Assembly (NCBI RefSeq): GCF_029227915.1
Contig: NC_079877.1
Span: 20,175,851 to 20,239,850, forward strand
DNA length: 64,000 nt
Direction: 5' to 3'
From: Hydractinia symbiolongicarpus
Lineage: Eukaryota; Cnidaria; Hydrozoa; Anthoathecata; Hydractiniidae
In this document: positions 37,008 to 52,208 of the stretch, piece after piece
Layout of the letters: each line of letters opens with the position of its first letter
How positions within the stretch are numbered: the first letter of the stretch is position 1
Notes under the pieces: generated by a model
The model's database searches: none
Seen by the model: the letters and a program-made list of their open reading frames with translations, nothing else
What the model was told of the DNA's origin: nothing
Translations under genes and position numbers: made by a program

Positions 37008-37013
<6 letters not shown>
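33065..37013 (+). repeat. 3.95-kb segment A, copy 2
   Basis: Second direct copy (offset 6220 bp from 26845-30793). Unlike copy 1, it continues without a break into the rest of the element (37014-41040), so copy 2 is joined to the original right half. It ends five bases beyond the stop codon of the minus-strand gene at 37008. Confidence 0.95.
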
Positions 37014-40437
<3,424 letters not shown>

Positions 40438-40642
40438 CTTCTTCCTAACTCCTGCTCTCGTATACTTCTTGTGGTTTTGGTCTTTTGCTTTTGGATATGA
40501 CGTTCTGTTCTTCTCTCAAGTTGCAGAAAGAGCTTGTGAAGCAAACCATGTGGGATGAAGAAATAAATACCCCCATAGTGAAATACGCGGGACAATTAAT
40601 TTCATTCTTCTCATTGATTTTCTTTTTCTTTTTTTGAATTTT

Positions 40643-41040
40643 GATAAACTGAGTTTCTTGAGCGAGAAACCTTGTTTCTCGTCATCGCGGAATGTTTTTA
40701 TTTAAAATATATCTATTAGCCATAAACTGAGTGCACATTTGCAGGGCAGCTTGATCGAAAAACCTGGTTTTTCGAGCGAGATACCAGGTTTCTCGCGAGA
40801 AACATGGAAACTCGTCCGATAAACCAGGTTTTTCGATCGATAAACCGGGTTTCTCGAAGGTACCGTTGATATACAAGGTATATCGAATAAATGTGAATAG
40901 GGCTTGCCATATCATTTTGACTAATCAGTCACTCAGTCAGTCAAAAATCAAATAGCTATGGCCCGCAACCCTCCCCATCTCACCTAAGGGGCCTGTGACG
41001 TCAAAATCGTGACGTAATTTTCACACTCTATGCGTAGTCC
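40643..41040. repeat. Right end of the palindrome-ended element (diverged terminal inverted repeat and array)
   Basis: The reverse complement of 40700-41040 aligns with 26850-27140: shared landmarks are the GACGTCA...TGACGT pair, GAGGGTTGC, TTTTGACTGA, ATGGCAAGCC, ATTCACA and ATTCGATATACC. Eight palindromes have middle bases at 40651, 40672, 40765, 40786, 40805, 40826, 40847 and 40876 (for example GAAAAACCTGGTTTTTC, GATAAACCGGGTTTCTC). The exact outer boundary and any target duplication could not be fixed. Confidence 0.75.
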
Positions 41041-41187
41041 AACAATATGTGGCCCGCAGCCGGCGAAGGAAATTTATGTTCCGTACTGCGCGGTTACTGA
41101 TAACCTATTAGGCTATAGTTTTAACTCCCATCCGTCAGGATTAGTCAAAGACTCACGCCTTTTGGCTTGGATTCTTTCCGTACTATC

Positions 41188-41319
41188 ATGGCTGCAGCAG
41201 ATATGTTGGCGCGGGTGCTTACTGATTTAAAGTGTGATAATTTTGAATCTGTTCGTAAAATGCAACTAGAAATTAAAAAAAAGGTTGCGAAGCATTTCGC
41301 AAGTTGCAAGCAAAATTAA
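41188..41319 (+). CDS. Small open frame or first exon, unknown
   Basis: ATG at 41188 opens 43 codons (MAAADMLARVLTDLKCDNF, ESVRKM, then a Lys-rich end) to TAA at 41317-41319. The first 25 codons look coding and lie just outside the right end of the palindrome-ended element. The remainder lies inside the 3.3-kb repeat unit that begins at 41264. It could be a first exon cut by that repeat. No family recognised. Confidence 0.3.
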   Translation: MAAADMLARVLTDLKCDNFESVRKMQLEIKKKVAKHFASCKQN

Positions 41320-42412
41320 ACTATCCAATACTTTGTCCCTAGCGCTTCTTGTTTCTTTGGCGCTAACATCTTCCGAAATACATCAAAATTGAATATCATA
41401 TAGAAGAACCCTGGGGACGAGGTAGGAAAATGAACGCTCTGCGGAACAATTCGTTGCTCAAAAACAGTTTTTTTTGCGAATAGACTGCGCGAGTATTTGA
41501 TGTGCGTGGGATATTCTTTTCAAAATGTGCGAGAAAATTAGATTACGCGAAACTAACAAAAACGAATAACGCGTGTTAAAATTTTGTACCGCCTTTTCCC
41601 ACAGAATGGTAAAAGTAAAGAGTGCAATACAAAATTACACTTTTAGCAGTATTCCGAAAGATATGTGATACATCGAGTTGTACAACCCGCAGAAGTTGGT
41701 CCTAACGTAACGATTTCGTAAATGACCTCACAACAAAACAGTATTTTTTTCACGTAAAAATACCGGCAGTAGAAGCCACAGAATCTGCTGGAACGAATTT
41801 CGAAAACTCACGGGAAACAATTAAAACAAAAACAAACAAATCAAAACAGTTTTTTAACTTCATCAAGATTTATTAAATAGCTTCAAATTTGGGCAGAAAA
41901 ACAATAACGGATTCGCCTTCTTTTCACCACACGCATTAGAAGATTACATCACTCACTCCCATTGTACACAATCTAAAAGAAAAAGAAAACATTTTCATAT
42001 AGTGAAGCTTCCAGTGCCTTTAAGGGATGGCCAAGTCAATGGAATTAAAAGCACTGTTTTTCATCTTATAAATAATTAAGGCTAATTCGGAAAAGTATAA
42101 AAGAAAAAAACTAAACAATTTGGCAACTTTACTAATTTTATACACAAAGTTCCAACCATACCAACAGTTTCCAAATCTGACAAAATCATTTTAGAAGTGT
42201 TTATTTTTTCAGAATTTGATTGATGCAAGGCCAGGGGAAATTAAATAAGTTTATTGTCCTAGACCCATTTAAAAACATATGCTTCTCATCATTCAGTTTT
42301 TTTTCAACCAACATTAATGTAATCACCCAGAGGAAATTATAATGTCTCTTGTGTGTGTTTTAGAAGCTGAGTACACAAATACACAAATATTACAAGTGCT
42401 GAACTTTGGCAA

Positions 42413-42682
42413 TCATATTTTGCAATCAGACCCTTTTAAAAAGCTATGCTGAACCATGTCAATTATTAAATTCAGCACTAATAGAAAAGCACCTTGGATA
42501 GGATTCTTTGTTGGGCGAATAAAATGACTGACAAATGGTTTATCGTGAATGAAATAGTAATTTTTACACAAATAATTTAAAAAATAATGAACTTTGTTAT
42601 GTGGGTTGTTCTCAAACACACGTGGGCGGTGGACAAAAAACTGTGATGTAATTTCTCTTGGTCTATTATTCCTAAGAATATT
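42413..42682 (-). CDS. Unidentified open exon-like frame, present in both repeat units
   Basis: The minus strand after an acceptor-like TATTTTAG (42690-42683) is open for about 89 codons (REITSQFFVHRPRVFENNPH, HDKPFVSHFIRPTKNPIQGA, then a stop at 42413). Unit 2 keeps the frame at 45753-45998 but loses its end to a single-base deletion. The composition looks coding, but I cannot name a family and no upstream exon was found. Confidence 0.3.
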   Translation of the reverse strand, partial: NILRNNRPREITSQFFVHRPRVFENNPHNKVHYFLNYLCKNYYFIHDKPFVSHFIRPTKNPIQGAFLLVLNLIIDMVQHSFLKGSDCKI

Positions 42683-42692
42683 CTAAAATAAG

Positions 42693-43084
42693 AGGGTGTC
42701 AATAAGCTGCAAACAGCCACATATATAAGGGCAAGTTCGGGGAACTTTTCCAATTAAATTAGTGATTGTCTTCCAAAACCGCCCGCACTTTCCGAACTTG
42801 CCTGGAGCATTTTCAAAATTCAATTCCTTGTAACATACCTTGTGGACGATAGTTGGAAAAAGATGCTTTAAGAGAAAGAAGTTAATAAAAATTAAAAGTT
42901 ATTTATCAAGTAAATTTTATCAAAAACCATCGAAAACAGTTCTTTTAAGAACTTTACTACCACATAGTTTACTTTATGGTCTATGCAGGTTTTATCGGGT
43001 GAATACTTCAATTTTTTTGCAAAACGCTAAACTTGCCCAAAAACGCCTGCACGTTATACGGCGTATGCAGCTTATCAGCACCCT
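42693..43084. mobile_element. MITE with AGGGTG-TAAGCTGCA ends, in repeat unit 1
   Basis: Left end AGGGTGTCAATAAGCTGCA and right end TGCAGCTTATCAGCACCCT are imperfect inverse repeats. The same element occurs at 46009-46401 in unit 2 and, with a SINE inside it, at 55444-55925. No gene inside. Confidence 0.65.
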
Positions 43085-44583
43085 TGTTCTAAAATTACAA
43101 GCAGTTTCGAAGATGCCCACGCCGTTTAGAGGACGTGGTGCTTGGGCATCCTTGAAGTTCTGTTTAATGACAGTTTTAATGTTTTAATGTCGTTTTAAAC
43201 CTCGTTCTCAGGGAGGGTGTAGGGAAAACTAATTCCTATTGACAATTACATTGCTGTTGGTTTGATAGCAAAAGTGGATATTTTTTTAATTACTGTAACA
43301 GGTTACTTATATAATAAATAAAAAATGATAAAAAACGGTTGGTCAGCTCACTCTAGCGCCCAGAGCTATTTGTTTTGTCTGCGCCCTAGCTACAGGTTTT
43401 CCTATATCTGGCTATCAGTTAGGTAGTAATACAGCTTCTCCATATGTATTCTACAAATTACTTTCAATTCTTTTATACAAAACTGAGCTCTAGCTAGCTA
43501 GCTACCTTTCGTGTGATTAAGCCTTACCTTGATTTGGATAAAACCAATTAAAATTGATAATATTGTATTCTTACATCTTCTTAGAAACAATAAAATAAAA
43601 CACAGCTCGGCGCGTTATAATTGTACAAATTACTTCAATATTTCTTTAGGAAAGGGTACCTTACACAGGAGCTTTCCAATCCAACTAAAATCTCCAGAAA
43701 AAGCACAGCAACAAAAAAGCTTAAAATACACAAGTAAAGTCTATTAGAAACAGGACTAGCAATAAATTTTTTCAAAAGAAGAAAACCGTTTTAATATTAT
43801 TATATTTCATTAAAATACAACTATAATAGTATTAGAAGCAAAATTGCAAAGTAATTTATTAATTATTTATACCATAATTAGCTATAATACAAAGAAATAA
43901 GGCATATTTTGGGTCTGTAAAATATACGTGTCTAAAATGCCGACCACCGTTTCTTGTTCACGGCATATTCCTCTTTGTGTGTTCAAGTTCGGCGGACGTA
44001 TAATCCGGACCAAAAGACGGGGAGGGGGTCAAAATCCGGGGGTGGGGGGGTACGAGCCGTACTTATTGCATTTTTTACTAAACTTATACTTTAACCCCTC
44101 GGTCCAAACTTATTTGTTTTATTAGAAAAAAAAATACCCTAGCTTTATGTGCAAAAATATCAGTCCTATTTCTTTACGCTGATTTTATATGATTTTTTTT
44201 CTATCGAAATTTTGAGAATCTCAATAATTCTCTTGGTATACCTCGCGTGTAGCAAACGTGCTCCACAATTTCGCTTCGCTCGCTTCGCTCGCAAAGCTCA
44301 ATTGCTTCGCAAAAAGAACTTTTAGAAAGTGTTTATTCTCGAGCATTTTTGTTGTCTGGGGATATTTATCCCTTGGTTGGTAAAAGTCTTCATCGGAATT
44401 CAGGTCCAGATATATACCTTCCATCTGAGGCGAGGTGTGAAGATAAAGGAATTATTGCTTCAAGGTGAGAAGTATGTTTTTTACTCTCCAACACACCTTG
44501 CATTTATTTAAAGGTTTTCAGTATATCTGCTACGAAAAGCTAGTTGGGGAGAGCTTTATACAACAGACTATTAAAACCAAATA

Positions 44584-47500
44584 CAACTAGAAATTAAAAA
44601 AAAAGGTTGCGAAGCATTTCGCAGTTGCAAGCAAAATTAAACTATCCAATACTTTGTCCCTAGCGCTTCTTGTTTCTTTGGCGCTAACATCTTCCGAAAT
44701 ACATCAAAATTGAATATCATATAGAAGAACCCTGGGGACGAGGTAGGAAAATGAACGCTCTGCGGAACAATTCGTAGCTCAAAAACAGTTTTTTTTGCGA
44801 ACAGACTGCGCGAGTATTTGATGTGCGTGTGGGATATTCTTTTCAAAATGTGCGAGAAAATTAGATTACGCGAAACTAACAAAAACGAATAACGCGTGTT
44901 AAAATTTTGTACCGCCTTTTCCCACAGAATGGTAAAAGTAAAGAGCGCAATACAAAATTACACTTTTAGCAGTATTCCGAAAGATATGTGATACATCGAG
45001 TTGTACAACCCGCAGAAGTTGGTCCTAACGTAACGATTTCGTAAATGACCTCACAACAAAACAGTATTTTTTTCACCTAAAAATACCGGCAGTAGAAGCC
45101 ACAGAATCTGCTGGAACGAATTTCGAAAACTCACGGGAAACAATTAAAACAAAAACAAACAAATCAAAACAGTTTTTTAACTTTATCAAGATTTATTAAA
45201 TAGCTTCAAATTTGGGCAGAAAACCAATAACGGATTCGCCTTCTTTTCACCACACGCATTAGAAGATTACATCACTCACTCCCATTGTACACAATCTAAA
45301 AGAAAAAGAAAACATTTTCATATAGTGAAGCTTCCAGTGCCTTTAAGGGATGGCCAAGTCAATGGAATTGAAAGCACTGTTTTTCATCTTATAAATAATT
45401 AAGGCTAATTCGGAAAAGTATAAAAGAAAAAAACTAAACAATTTGGCAACTTTACTAATTTTATACGCAAAGTTCCAACCATACCAACAGTTTCCAAATC
45501 TGACAAAATCATAAGTGTTTATTTTTTCAGAATTTGATTGATGCAAGGCCAAGGGAAATAAATAAGTTTATTGTCCTAGACCCATTTAAAAACATATGCT
45601 TCTCATCATTCAGTTTTTTTTCAACCAACATTAATGTAATCACCCAGAGGAAATTATAATGTCTCTTGTGTGTGTTTTAGAAGCTGAGTACACAAATACA
45701 CAAATATTACAAGTGCTGAACTTTGGCAATCATATTTTGCAATCAGACACTTTTAAAAACTATGCTGAACCATGTCAATTATTAAATTCAGCACTAATAG
45801 AAAAGCACCTTGGATAGGATTCTTTGTTGGGCGAATAAAATGACTGACAAATGGTTTATCCTGAATGAAATAGTAATTTTTACACAAATAATTTAAAAAA
45901 TAATGAACTTTGTTATGTGGGTTGTTCTCAAACACACGTGGGCGGTGGACAAAAAACTGTGATGTAATTTCTCTTGGTCTATTATTCCTGAGAATATTCT
46001 AAAATAAGAGGGTGTCAATAAGCTGCAAACAGCCACATATATAAGGGCGAGTTCGGGGAACTTTTCCAATTAAATTAGTGATTGTCTTCCAAAACCGCCC
46101 GCACTTTCCCGAACTTGCCTGGAGCATTTTCAAAATTCAATTCCTTGTAACACACCTTGTGGACGATAGTTGGAAAAAGATGCTTTAAGAGAAAGAAGTT
46201 AATAAAAATTAAAAGTTATTTATCAAGTAAATTTTATCAAAAAACCATCAAAAACAGTTCTTTTAAGAACTTTGCTACCACATACTTTAGTTTATGGTCT
46301 ATGCGGGTTTTTTTGGGTGAATACTTCAATTTTTTGCTAAACGCTAAACTTGCCCAAAAACGCCTGCACGTTATACGGCGTATGCAGCTTATCAGCACCC
46401 TTGTTCTAAAATTACAAGCAGTTTCGAAGATGCCCACGCCGTTTAGAGGACGTGGTGCGGCTTGGGCATCCTAGAAGTTCTTTTGAATGACAGTTTTAAT
46501 GTTTTAATGTCGTTTTAAACCTTTTTCTCAGGGAGGGTGTACAGAAAACTAATTCCTATTGACAATTACATTGCTGTTGGTTTGATAGCAAAAGTGGATA
46601 TTTTTTTAATTACTGTAACAGGTTACTTATATAATAAATAAAAAATGATAAAAAACGGTTGGTCAGCTCACTCTAGCGCCCGCTATTTGTTTTGTCTGCG
46701 CCCTAGCTACAGGTTTTCCTATATCTGGCTATCAGTTAGGTAGTAATACAGCTTCTCCATATGTATTCTACAAATTACTTTCAATTCTTTTATACAAAAC
46801 TGAGCTCTAGCTAGCTAGCTACCTTTCGTGTGATTAAGCCTTACCTTGATTTGGATAAAACCAATTAAAATTGATAATATTGTATTCTTACATCTTCTTA
46901 GAAACAATAAAATAAAACACAGCTCGGCGCGTTATAATTGTACAAATTACTTCAATTTTTCTTCAGGAAAGGGTACCTTACACAGGAGCTTTCCAATCCA
47001 ACTAAAATCTCCAGAAAAAGCACAGCAACAAAAAAGCTTAAAATACACAAGTAAAGTTGATTAGAAACAGGACTAGCAATAAATTTTTTCAAAAGAAGAA
47101 AACCCTTTTAATACTATTATATTTCATTAAAATACAACTATAATAGTATTAGAAGCAAAATTGCAAAGTAATTAATTAATTATTTATACCATAACTAGCT
47201 ATAATACAAAGAAATAAGGCATATTTTGGGTCTGTAAAATATACGTTTCTAAAATGCCGACTACCGTTTCTTGTTCACGGCATATTCCTCTTTGTGTGTT
47301 CAAGTTCGGCGGACGTATAGTCCGGACCAAAAGACGGGGGGGGGGGGTCAAAATCCGGGGGTGGGGGGGTACGAGCCGTACTTATTGCATTTTTTACTAA
47401 ACTTATACTTTAACCCCTCGGTCCAAACTTATTTGTTTTATTAGAAAAAAAAATACCCTAGCTTTATGTGCAAAAATATCAGTCCTATTTCTTTACGCTG

Positions 47501-47633
47501 ATTTTATATGATTTTTTTTCTATCGAAATTTTGAGAATCTCAATAATTCTCTTGGTATACCTCGCGTGTAGCAAACGTGCTCCACAATTTCGCTTCGCTC
47601 GCTTCGCTCGCAAAGCTCAATTGCTTCGCAAAA
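44584..47633 (+). repeat. 3.3-kb tandem repeat, unit 2 (lacks the last 264 bp)
   Basis: Matches 41264-44318 and ends at the same CTTCGCAAAAAG. A G-run (GGGGGGGGGG at 47336-47346) is longer than in unit 1. The differences between the units (a few percent) show that this duplication is older than the one in segment A. Confidence 0.85.
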
Positions 47634-47660
47634 AGATTTAATTAGCTAATAGCTAGGGCT

Positions 47661-48022
47661 AATACACCTTTACGATAATTCGGAAAAAATAACACTCCAT
47701 CGCAGCTTATTTTGCAATCAGAGAAGGTAAACATTACACTTTATAAGAGTTTATTAAGGAGAAAACACGTGATTTCGTGATAACTTTTCTTGCCACGTTT
47801 TGTTTTTAATGAAAAGTACACATAAGTTGTATCTTATTATTAACGTTTCCTGAAAATTTGAAAGAAATTGATACGACGGAAGTTAACAAACTGGAGAAAA
47901 CACGCTTTCGTCTCTAACAAACTCTCATAAAAACACGAGTTTTACCTCCTTTTTTCCGATATTGTAAAACGATGGAGAGCCGTAGGAACGCATGTACAAT
48001 TGAATTATCATAAAGGTGTATT
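47661..48022. mobile_element. MITE, 362 bp
   Basis: Left end AATACACCTTTACGATAATT (C follows) and right end GAATTATCATAAAGGTGTAT (T follows) are inverse with one mismatch. No coding sequence. Confidence 0.6.
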
Positions 48023-48102
48023 GTTTTTGTAATATGAGCTTTGAACAGAATTTTCAGCATTGTGGAGGAATTCTTTCTCAATTAATATTTGTGTTGTTAT
48101 TA

Positions 48103-48680
48103 GAAGCAAGAACTTGACATCTGGATAAGTAAGGTTGGTGATGAAAATAAACAACTCTTGGAATGGCTATTAAGAAACAAAGTTTGTTGAGTAAAAGGTC
48201 ATGGTAAAATATATTATTTTTAGATCCAATCCATCAGGAGACTGTCTATACAGCTCAGCATCGTTGGTATTGGTATAGGTGATAATTCTCTTGTTGATGT
48301 TTTGAGAATCTTGACATCCATAGAACTTTTCTTGCATCCTTCCTTTTATTCCAATCATCCTTGTTTTCAATTTGCTTTTAAAAACCAAAAGGCAAATAAT
48401 TTTTTATCTGAGAAAAGTTTATTCAGATTTTCCCTTTCCCATATTGTTTGTGATATGACTCTTTCTCCTGAGGAGGCAGTTAAAGCAGAAGCAATCAACA
48501 ACTGTACCCCCAAGACATGGTTTCCTTTTCTATCAATACTTGCCTTGTCAACAGTAATAAAGAGAAAAATTAACACATTTTACCCACAATTCGGCTTGTA
48601 ACAGTTTGTCACAACTTTCTTTACACAGTGTATATTGCCACACCCATCTATTTCACCTGATGAAGATTAGTTAAAAATTT
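48103..48680 (+). pseudogene. OTU-like (vertnin-related) protein fragment
   Basis: After an acceptor-like AG at about 48102 a frame reads KQELDIWISKVGDENKQLLE. A second one at 48224 reads SNPSGDCLYSSASLVLV, matching the N-P-S/D-GDCL-x-S start of OTU-type cysteine protease domains. It breaks by a 2-bp gain at about 48274, then continues in another frame (DNSLVDVLRILTSIELFLHP, YSNHPCFQFAFKN) through LSPEEAVKAEAINNCTPKTW and FPFLSILALSTVIKRKINTF to a stop near 48600. Proteins of this layout occur in transposon-rich cnidarian genomes and in the vertnin group. It is frameshifted and lies inside the hAT-like insertion; a transposon-encoded origin is likely. Confidence 0.55.
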
Positions 48681-49367
48681 TATTTTGTTATGAAGATATT
48701 GTTAAGTCTGGTGTAGACTTCAAGCCAAATCATTACGTTCCCCTTTTTCCAGGTTGCAACTTTCTTAACTGAAAGTTGCATTTTCCTATTTCAGCAAGCA
48801 AAAAGCAGTAAAAAGCCCTTCTTAATTCTTCTTTTAAAGTTCAAACGAAACTTGAGTTTAGCCCTGTGAATAAACAAATATATCTGAACACATACATGGG
48901 TTGAGGTGTGTTTGTATCATATCACATGTATGTATATTTTATCTTCATTATCCTGATCTTTCCATATTCTTATTGTTTTTGTTATTATTGTGTTTTATTT
49001 TGCTGTCCATGGCTGGTGTGATCATTTGATTCACCTAGTCATGCTGATGAAGCCTGATATTGGCAGAAACAGCAGGAGTTTATAAATAATGAAATATATT
49101 CACAATTGTCTTACTTTATTGTAATTAATCCCTGTTAATTTTAGTGGTTTTATCTATCTAAAATAAGACGTGTAAGACGGAGGTTTGATTCTTATAAAAG
49201 ATGTTCTTAGGAGATTTTGTTATAGCTTAGCGTTTCTTTTGGTCAATTTTATTAATAACTAGATAAATCGGAAGACAATTTTCGGCGATTTTTGTAACCG
49301 CAAAGCTTAAAATTTAGCCCCCAGCTGCTAAATTCAAGACTCAGTCTTGACTAAGTCTTGAAAAAGT
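48681..49367. other. Right arm of the hAT-like insertion, no gene seen
   Basis: AT-rich sequence up to the right terminal repeat at 49368. Repeated GACT(T/C)AGTCTTGA-type words at 49338-49365 lie next to the end and may be subterminal motifs. There is no transposase. Confidence 0.45.
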
Positions 49368-49382
49368 CTGGATCCGCCCCTG

Positions 49383-51140
49383 CTTGCTGCAGTTGAGAAG
49401 TATGCGTCTCACCCTAGTGTCCTCTTCATTAAATCAAAGAAACAGACACATACTTTTGAGTTGTCTCCAATTTGTGAGGATGTCATGTTTAAGGAAATTC
49501 TTGCGTTAGATGATAGCAAGAAAGTCAGTGGTTCGATTCCAAAGAAGATGCTTAAATTAGCTGCTAGATATTGTGTTCCAGTACTTACAAAATGTTTTAA
49601 CAGTTCTATTATTGACAGTTCTGTTTTTCCTAGTCTTTTATCTTTGGCAGAGATAATCCCTTTATATAAAAAGGGTAGCTCCACAGACAAGGTAAATTAT
49701 AGACCTGTCAGTTTGTTACCGACTGTTTCCAAAGTTTTTGAGAGAATTTTAGCCAAACAACTGTTACCATTCTTCAACACCTTTTTGTCTAAATATCTTT
49801 GTGGATTTCGAAAGAGTTACAGCTGTCAGTATGCTATTTTAAACATGCTTCAAAAGTGGCAAAAATGTCAATGTCAAAATCTGGAAAAGTCGGTGCAGTT
49901 TTTATGGATTTATCCAAAGCGTTTGATTGTCTCCCTTTTGGTCTTTTAATTGCAAAACTGGAGGCATATGGCGTTGGATATAGTACATTAAAGCTTGTAC
50001 TGAGCTATCTATCAAACAGGAAACATCGAGTGAGGTTAGGCTCCTCGGTTAGTGAGTGGTTAGAAATTTTGTTAGGAGTTCCTCAAGGCTCTGTCCTAGG
50101 ACCGATATTATTCAATGTGTTTATTAATGATTTGTTGTTCCTGTTATTAGAGGGTGATATCTGCAACTTTGCCGACGACAACACCATTTTTAGTTGTAAG
50201 AGTAGCATTACTGCTGTTCTAGAAAGTTTGCACTCTGACATAGTCAAAGTGGTAAACTGGTTCAACTCAAATGGTATGGTTGCAAATCCAAGCAAGTTTC
50301 AGATGATAATTCTGGGAGCTGATGTTGGCAATATCAGCATTCAGATTGGCTCATCTTCTATTGCTCCATCAAAACAAGTTAAGTTACTAGGTATTACTCT
50401 GGATGAAAAACCTTCATTTTACCCTCACGTAAAAGGGATGTGCAAAAGTGCTTCCTCAAAGACAAAAGCACTCCTGAGGATACGAAATTTTCTCAAACAG
50501 GATCAGATTGATTTATTATTTAACTCATTTATTTTACCTTGTTTCAATTATTGCCCCCTTGTATGAATGTTCTGCAGCAAACAGGCACACAATCTCATTT
50601 CGGCAACCCATAAAAGAGCGTTGTGTGCAAAAACTGGTCTGGTGCAGAAAACCTATACAGAAATACTGGAATTATCTAGTATGATGCCTATCCATGATAG
50701 AAATCTGAAAAGCCTTGTAACTGAAGTTTAAAAGTGTCTTCATGGATTGAACCCTAAACTAATGTGGGATATTTTTCGAAAGAAGGAGACTACTTACAGT
50801 CTTAGGCGTGGTACTGTACTGGTCATTCCACCTTCTAAAAGCAGTATCGGGCAGAATTCTTTTCAATTTCGCGCTAGCCTAGCCTGGAATTACCTACCTG
50901 CGTGTGTCAAAAATGTGACAGATCTAAAAGAATTCAAATCTGTTATCAGGCACGTTGAAATATACTGCCAATGTAAACTCTGTGCTGCTCATTCGGGGAT
51001 CAATCGATGATTTATTTTAGTATTTTTTTTGTATTTTTATCACTTAGTATTTACATGTTTTAATTTGATAGTTGGCATAAATTAGTACTTTGTAACTATA
51101 CTGGATCCAACTTTAAATAAATAAATAAATAAATAAAAAA
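49383..51140 (+). pseudogene. LINE ORF2, 3' part with reverse transcriptase and A-rich tail
   Basis: Continues the frame left at 26683: VEKYASHPSVLFIKSKKQ, then the reverse transcriptase with IIPLYKKGSSTDKVNYRPVS, LLPTVSKVFERIL, GVPQGSVLGPILFNVFINDL and the catalytic box FADDNTIF. A frameshift near 49870 moves the frame, TGA at 50564-50566 interrupts it, and the C-terminal part resumes (NFRKS-like region 50747-51010, FQFRASLAWNYLP). After a TGA at 51008-51010 a short 3' UTR ends in (TAAA)n at 51113-51140, typical of CR1/L2-type LINEs. The catalytic motif survives but the frame does not, so it is dead. Confidence 0.9.
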
Positions 51141-51160
51141 AAATCCAACAAGAACCTTAA

Positions 51161-52204
51161 GGTGACGGTATACCTTTTGAGCATGGTTTTTTAAATCGCG
51201 ATTTTTTCAGCGATAGTTAATCATAGTTTATTCATTCATACATCACCATAAGGCATTTTGAACCACCTATCAAATGGTATAAAAATAATTTGAAACTTTT
51301 TAACTTTTTAAGTACGGAGACGTTTTTGAAACACACCCTACCTTCAAAAAAGCGACTTCATTTACAAAACTACTTCGTTTCCAAATCTCATTCGATGTTC
51401 TATAAAATCGTGATAGATGTATGTAAAAACGATTTTTTAATTATTTCCCACAAAGTTTTTGATTTATTTTACTTTTTCTAAAAAAGCCATTTTTTAACTT
51501 AAACTTTTGCCTGGTGATGTAATATCTAGAGAATTGTTGATTTTTTTAAAATAAAAAAATATCGCTTTTAGATAAACACATCGGCTACAGCACAGTAGCA
51601 CTCTCCCTTGTAGATCTTCTGTGGTTTTGTAAAAGAGATTTGATATGTAATAGATGGTATACGAAAAAAACAACACTACGAGAAAGTGTTTTAAAGATTT
51701 TTTAAAATATCACACCTTTCATGCATACTCATAATGATGGTGATACTTTCACACTTCCGAGGCGATGAATATTCAGAAGGTTGTCCTTTTAAATTTTATT
51801 ATTCGCAAAGACGTGACTGAGAATACCATAGAAATAGAACTTTCTAAGTCGTTTAACATTTTTCTGTGACTTGCAGAAACAGAACAGGATGGCATACATT
51901 TTTAGAAATGAAAGTGTTTTTTTTTCAGATGCAATAGTCATTTCTTTTCGGAAAGGAAATATAATTTATTTTTAAAAGTTATACTCAAGAGGATGATAAG
52001 TGTTAAAACATTCACTCTTAACTCTTATTCAATTTAAGGTGTGAAAGACCGATCAGAAAAGAAAGTTAGTTATTTGGATAAAAACAATATTCCCCTTCGA
52101 AAAATAAATAAATAGTTTCACCATTGGGAAGATCGTCGTTTCTTTAGTGTAAATGGCTAATAAAAAAAATCGATTTTTTGATACAGTAAAGGTATACCGT
52201 CACC
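51161..52204. mobile_element. TTAA-flanked MITE, 1044 bp
   Basis: Ends GGTGACGGTATACCTTT and AAAGGTATACCGTCACC are inverse repeats, flanked by TTAA at 51157-51160 and 52205-52208. TTAA duplications are made by piggyBac and Kolobok elements; the G-start favours Kolobok. No transposase inside, only short accidental frames. It lies 20 bp after the LINE tail. Confidence 0.75.
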
Positions 52205-52208
52205 TTAA

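Larger units (their letters stand above)
41264..44583 (+). repeat. 3.3-kb tandem repeat, unit 1
   Basis: Begins CAACTAGAAATTAAAAAAAA and is repeated at 44584-47633 (offset 3316-3320 bp, a few percent divergence with small indels). Its core ends at CTTCGCAAAAAG (44318), preceded by CGCTTCGCTCGCTTCGCTCG. The last 264 bp (44320-44583) are present once only and contain an exon-like open stretch (44321-44463, including SGDIYPLVGKSLHRNSGPDI, followed by a GTGAG donor). A dispersed CCCTGGGGACGAGGTAGG terminus lies at 41409 in each unit (44727 in unit 2). No intact gene. Confidence 0.85.

Noticed and set aside
41264-47633. Reading the two 3-kb repeats as LTRs of a retroelement
   Set aside because: Only 264 bp lie between them, there is no TG...CA boundary, primer site or polyprotein, and the repeat is better explained as a tandem duplication.
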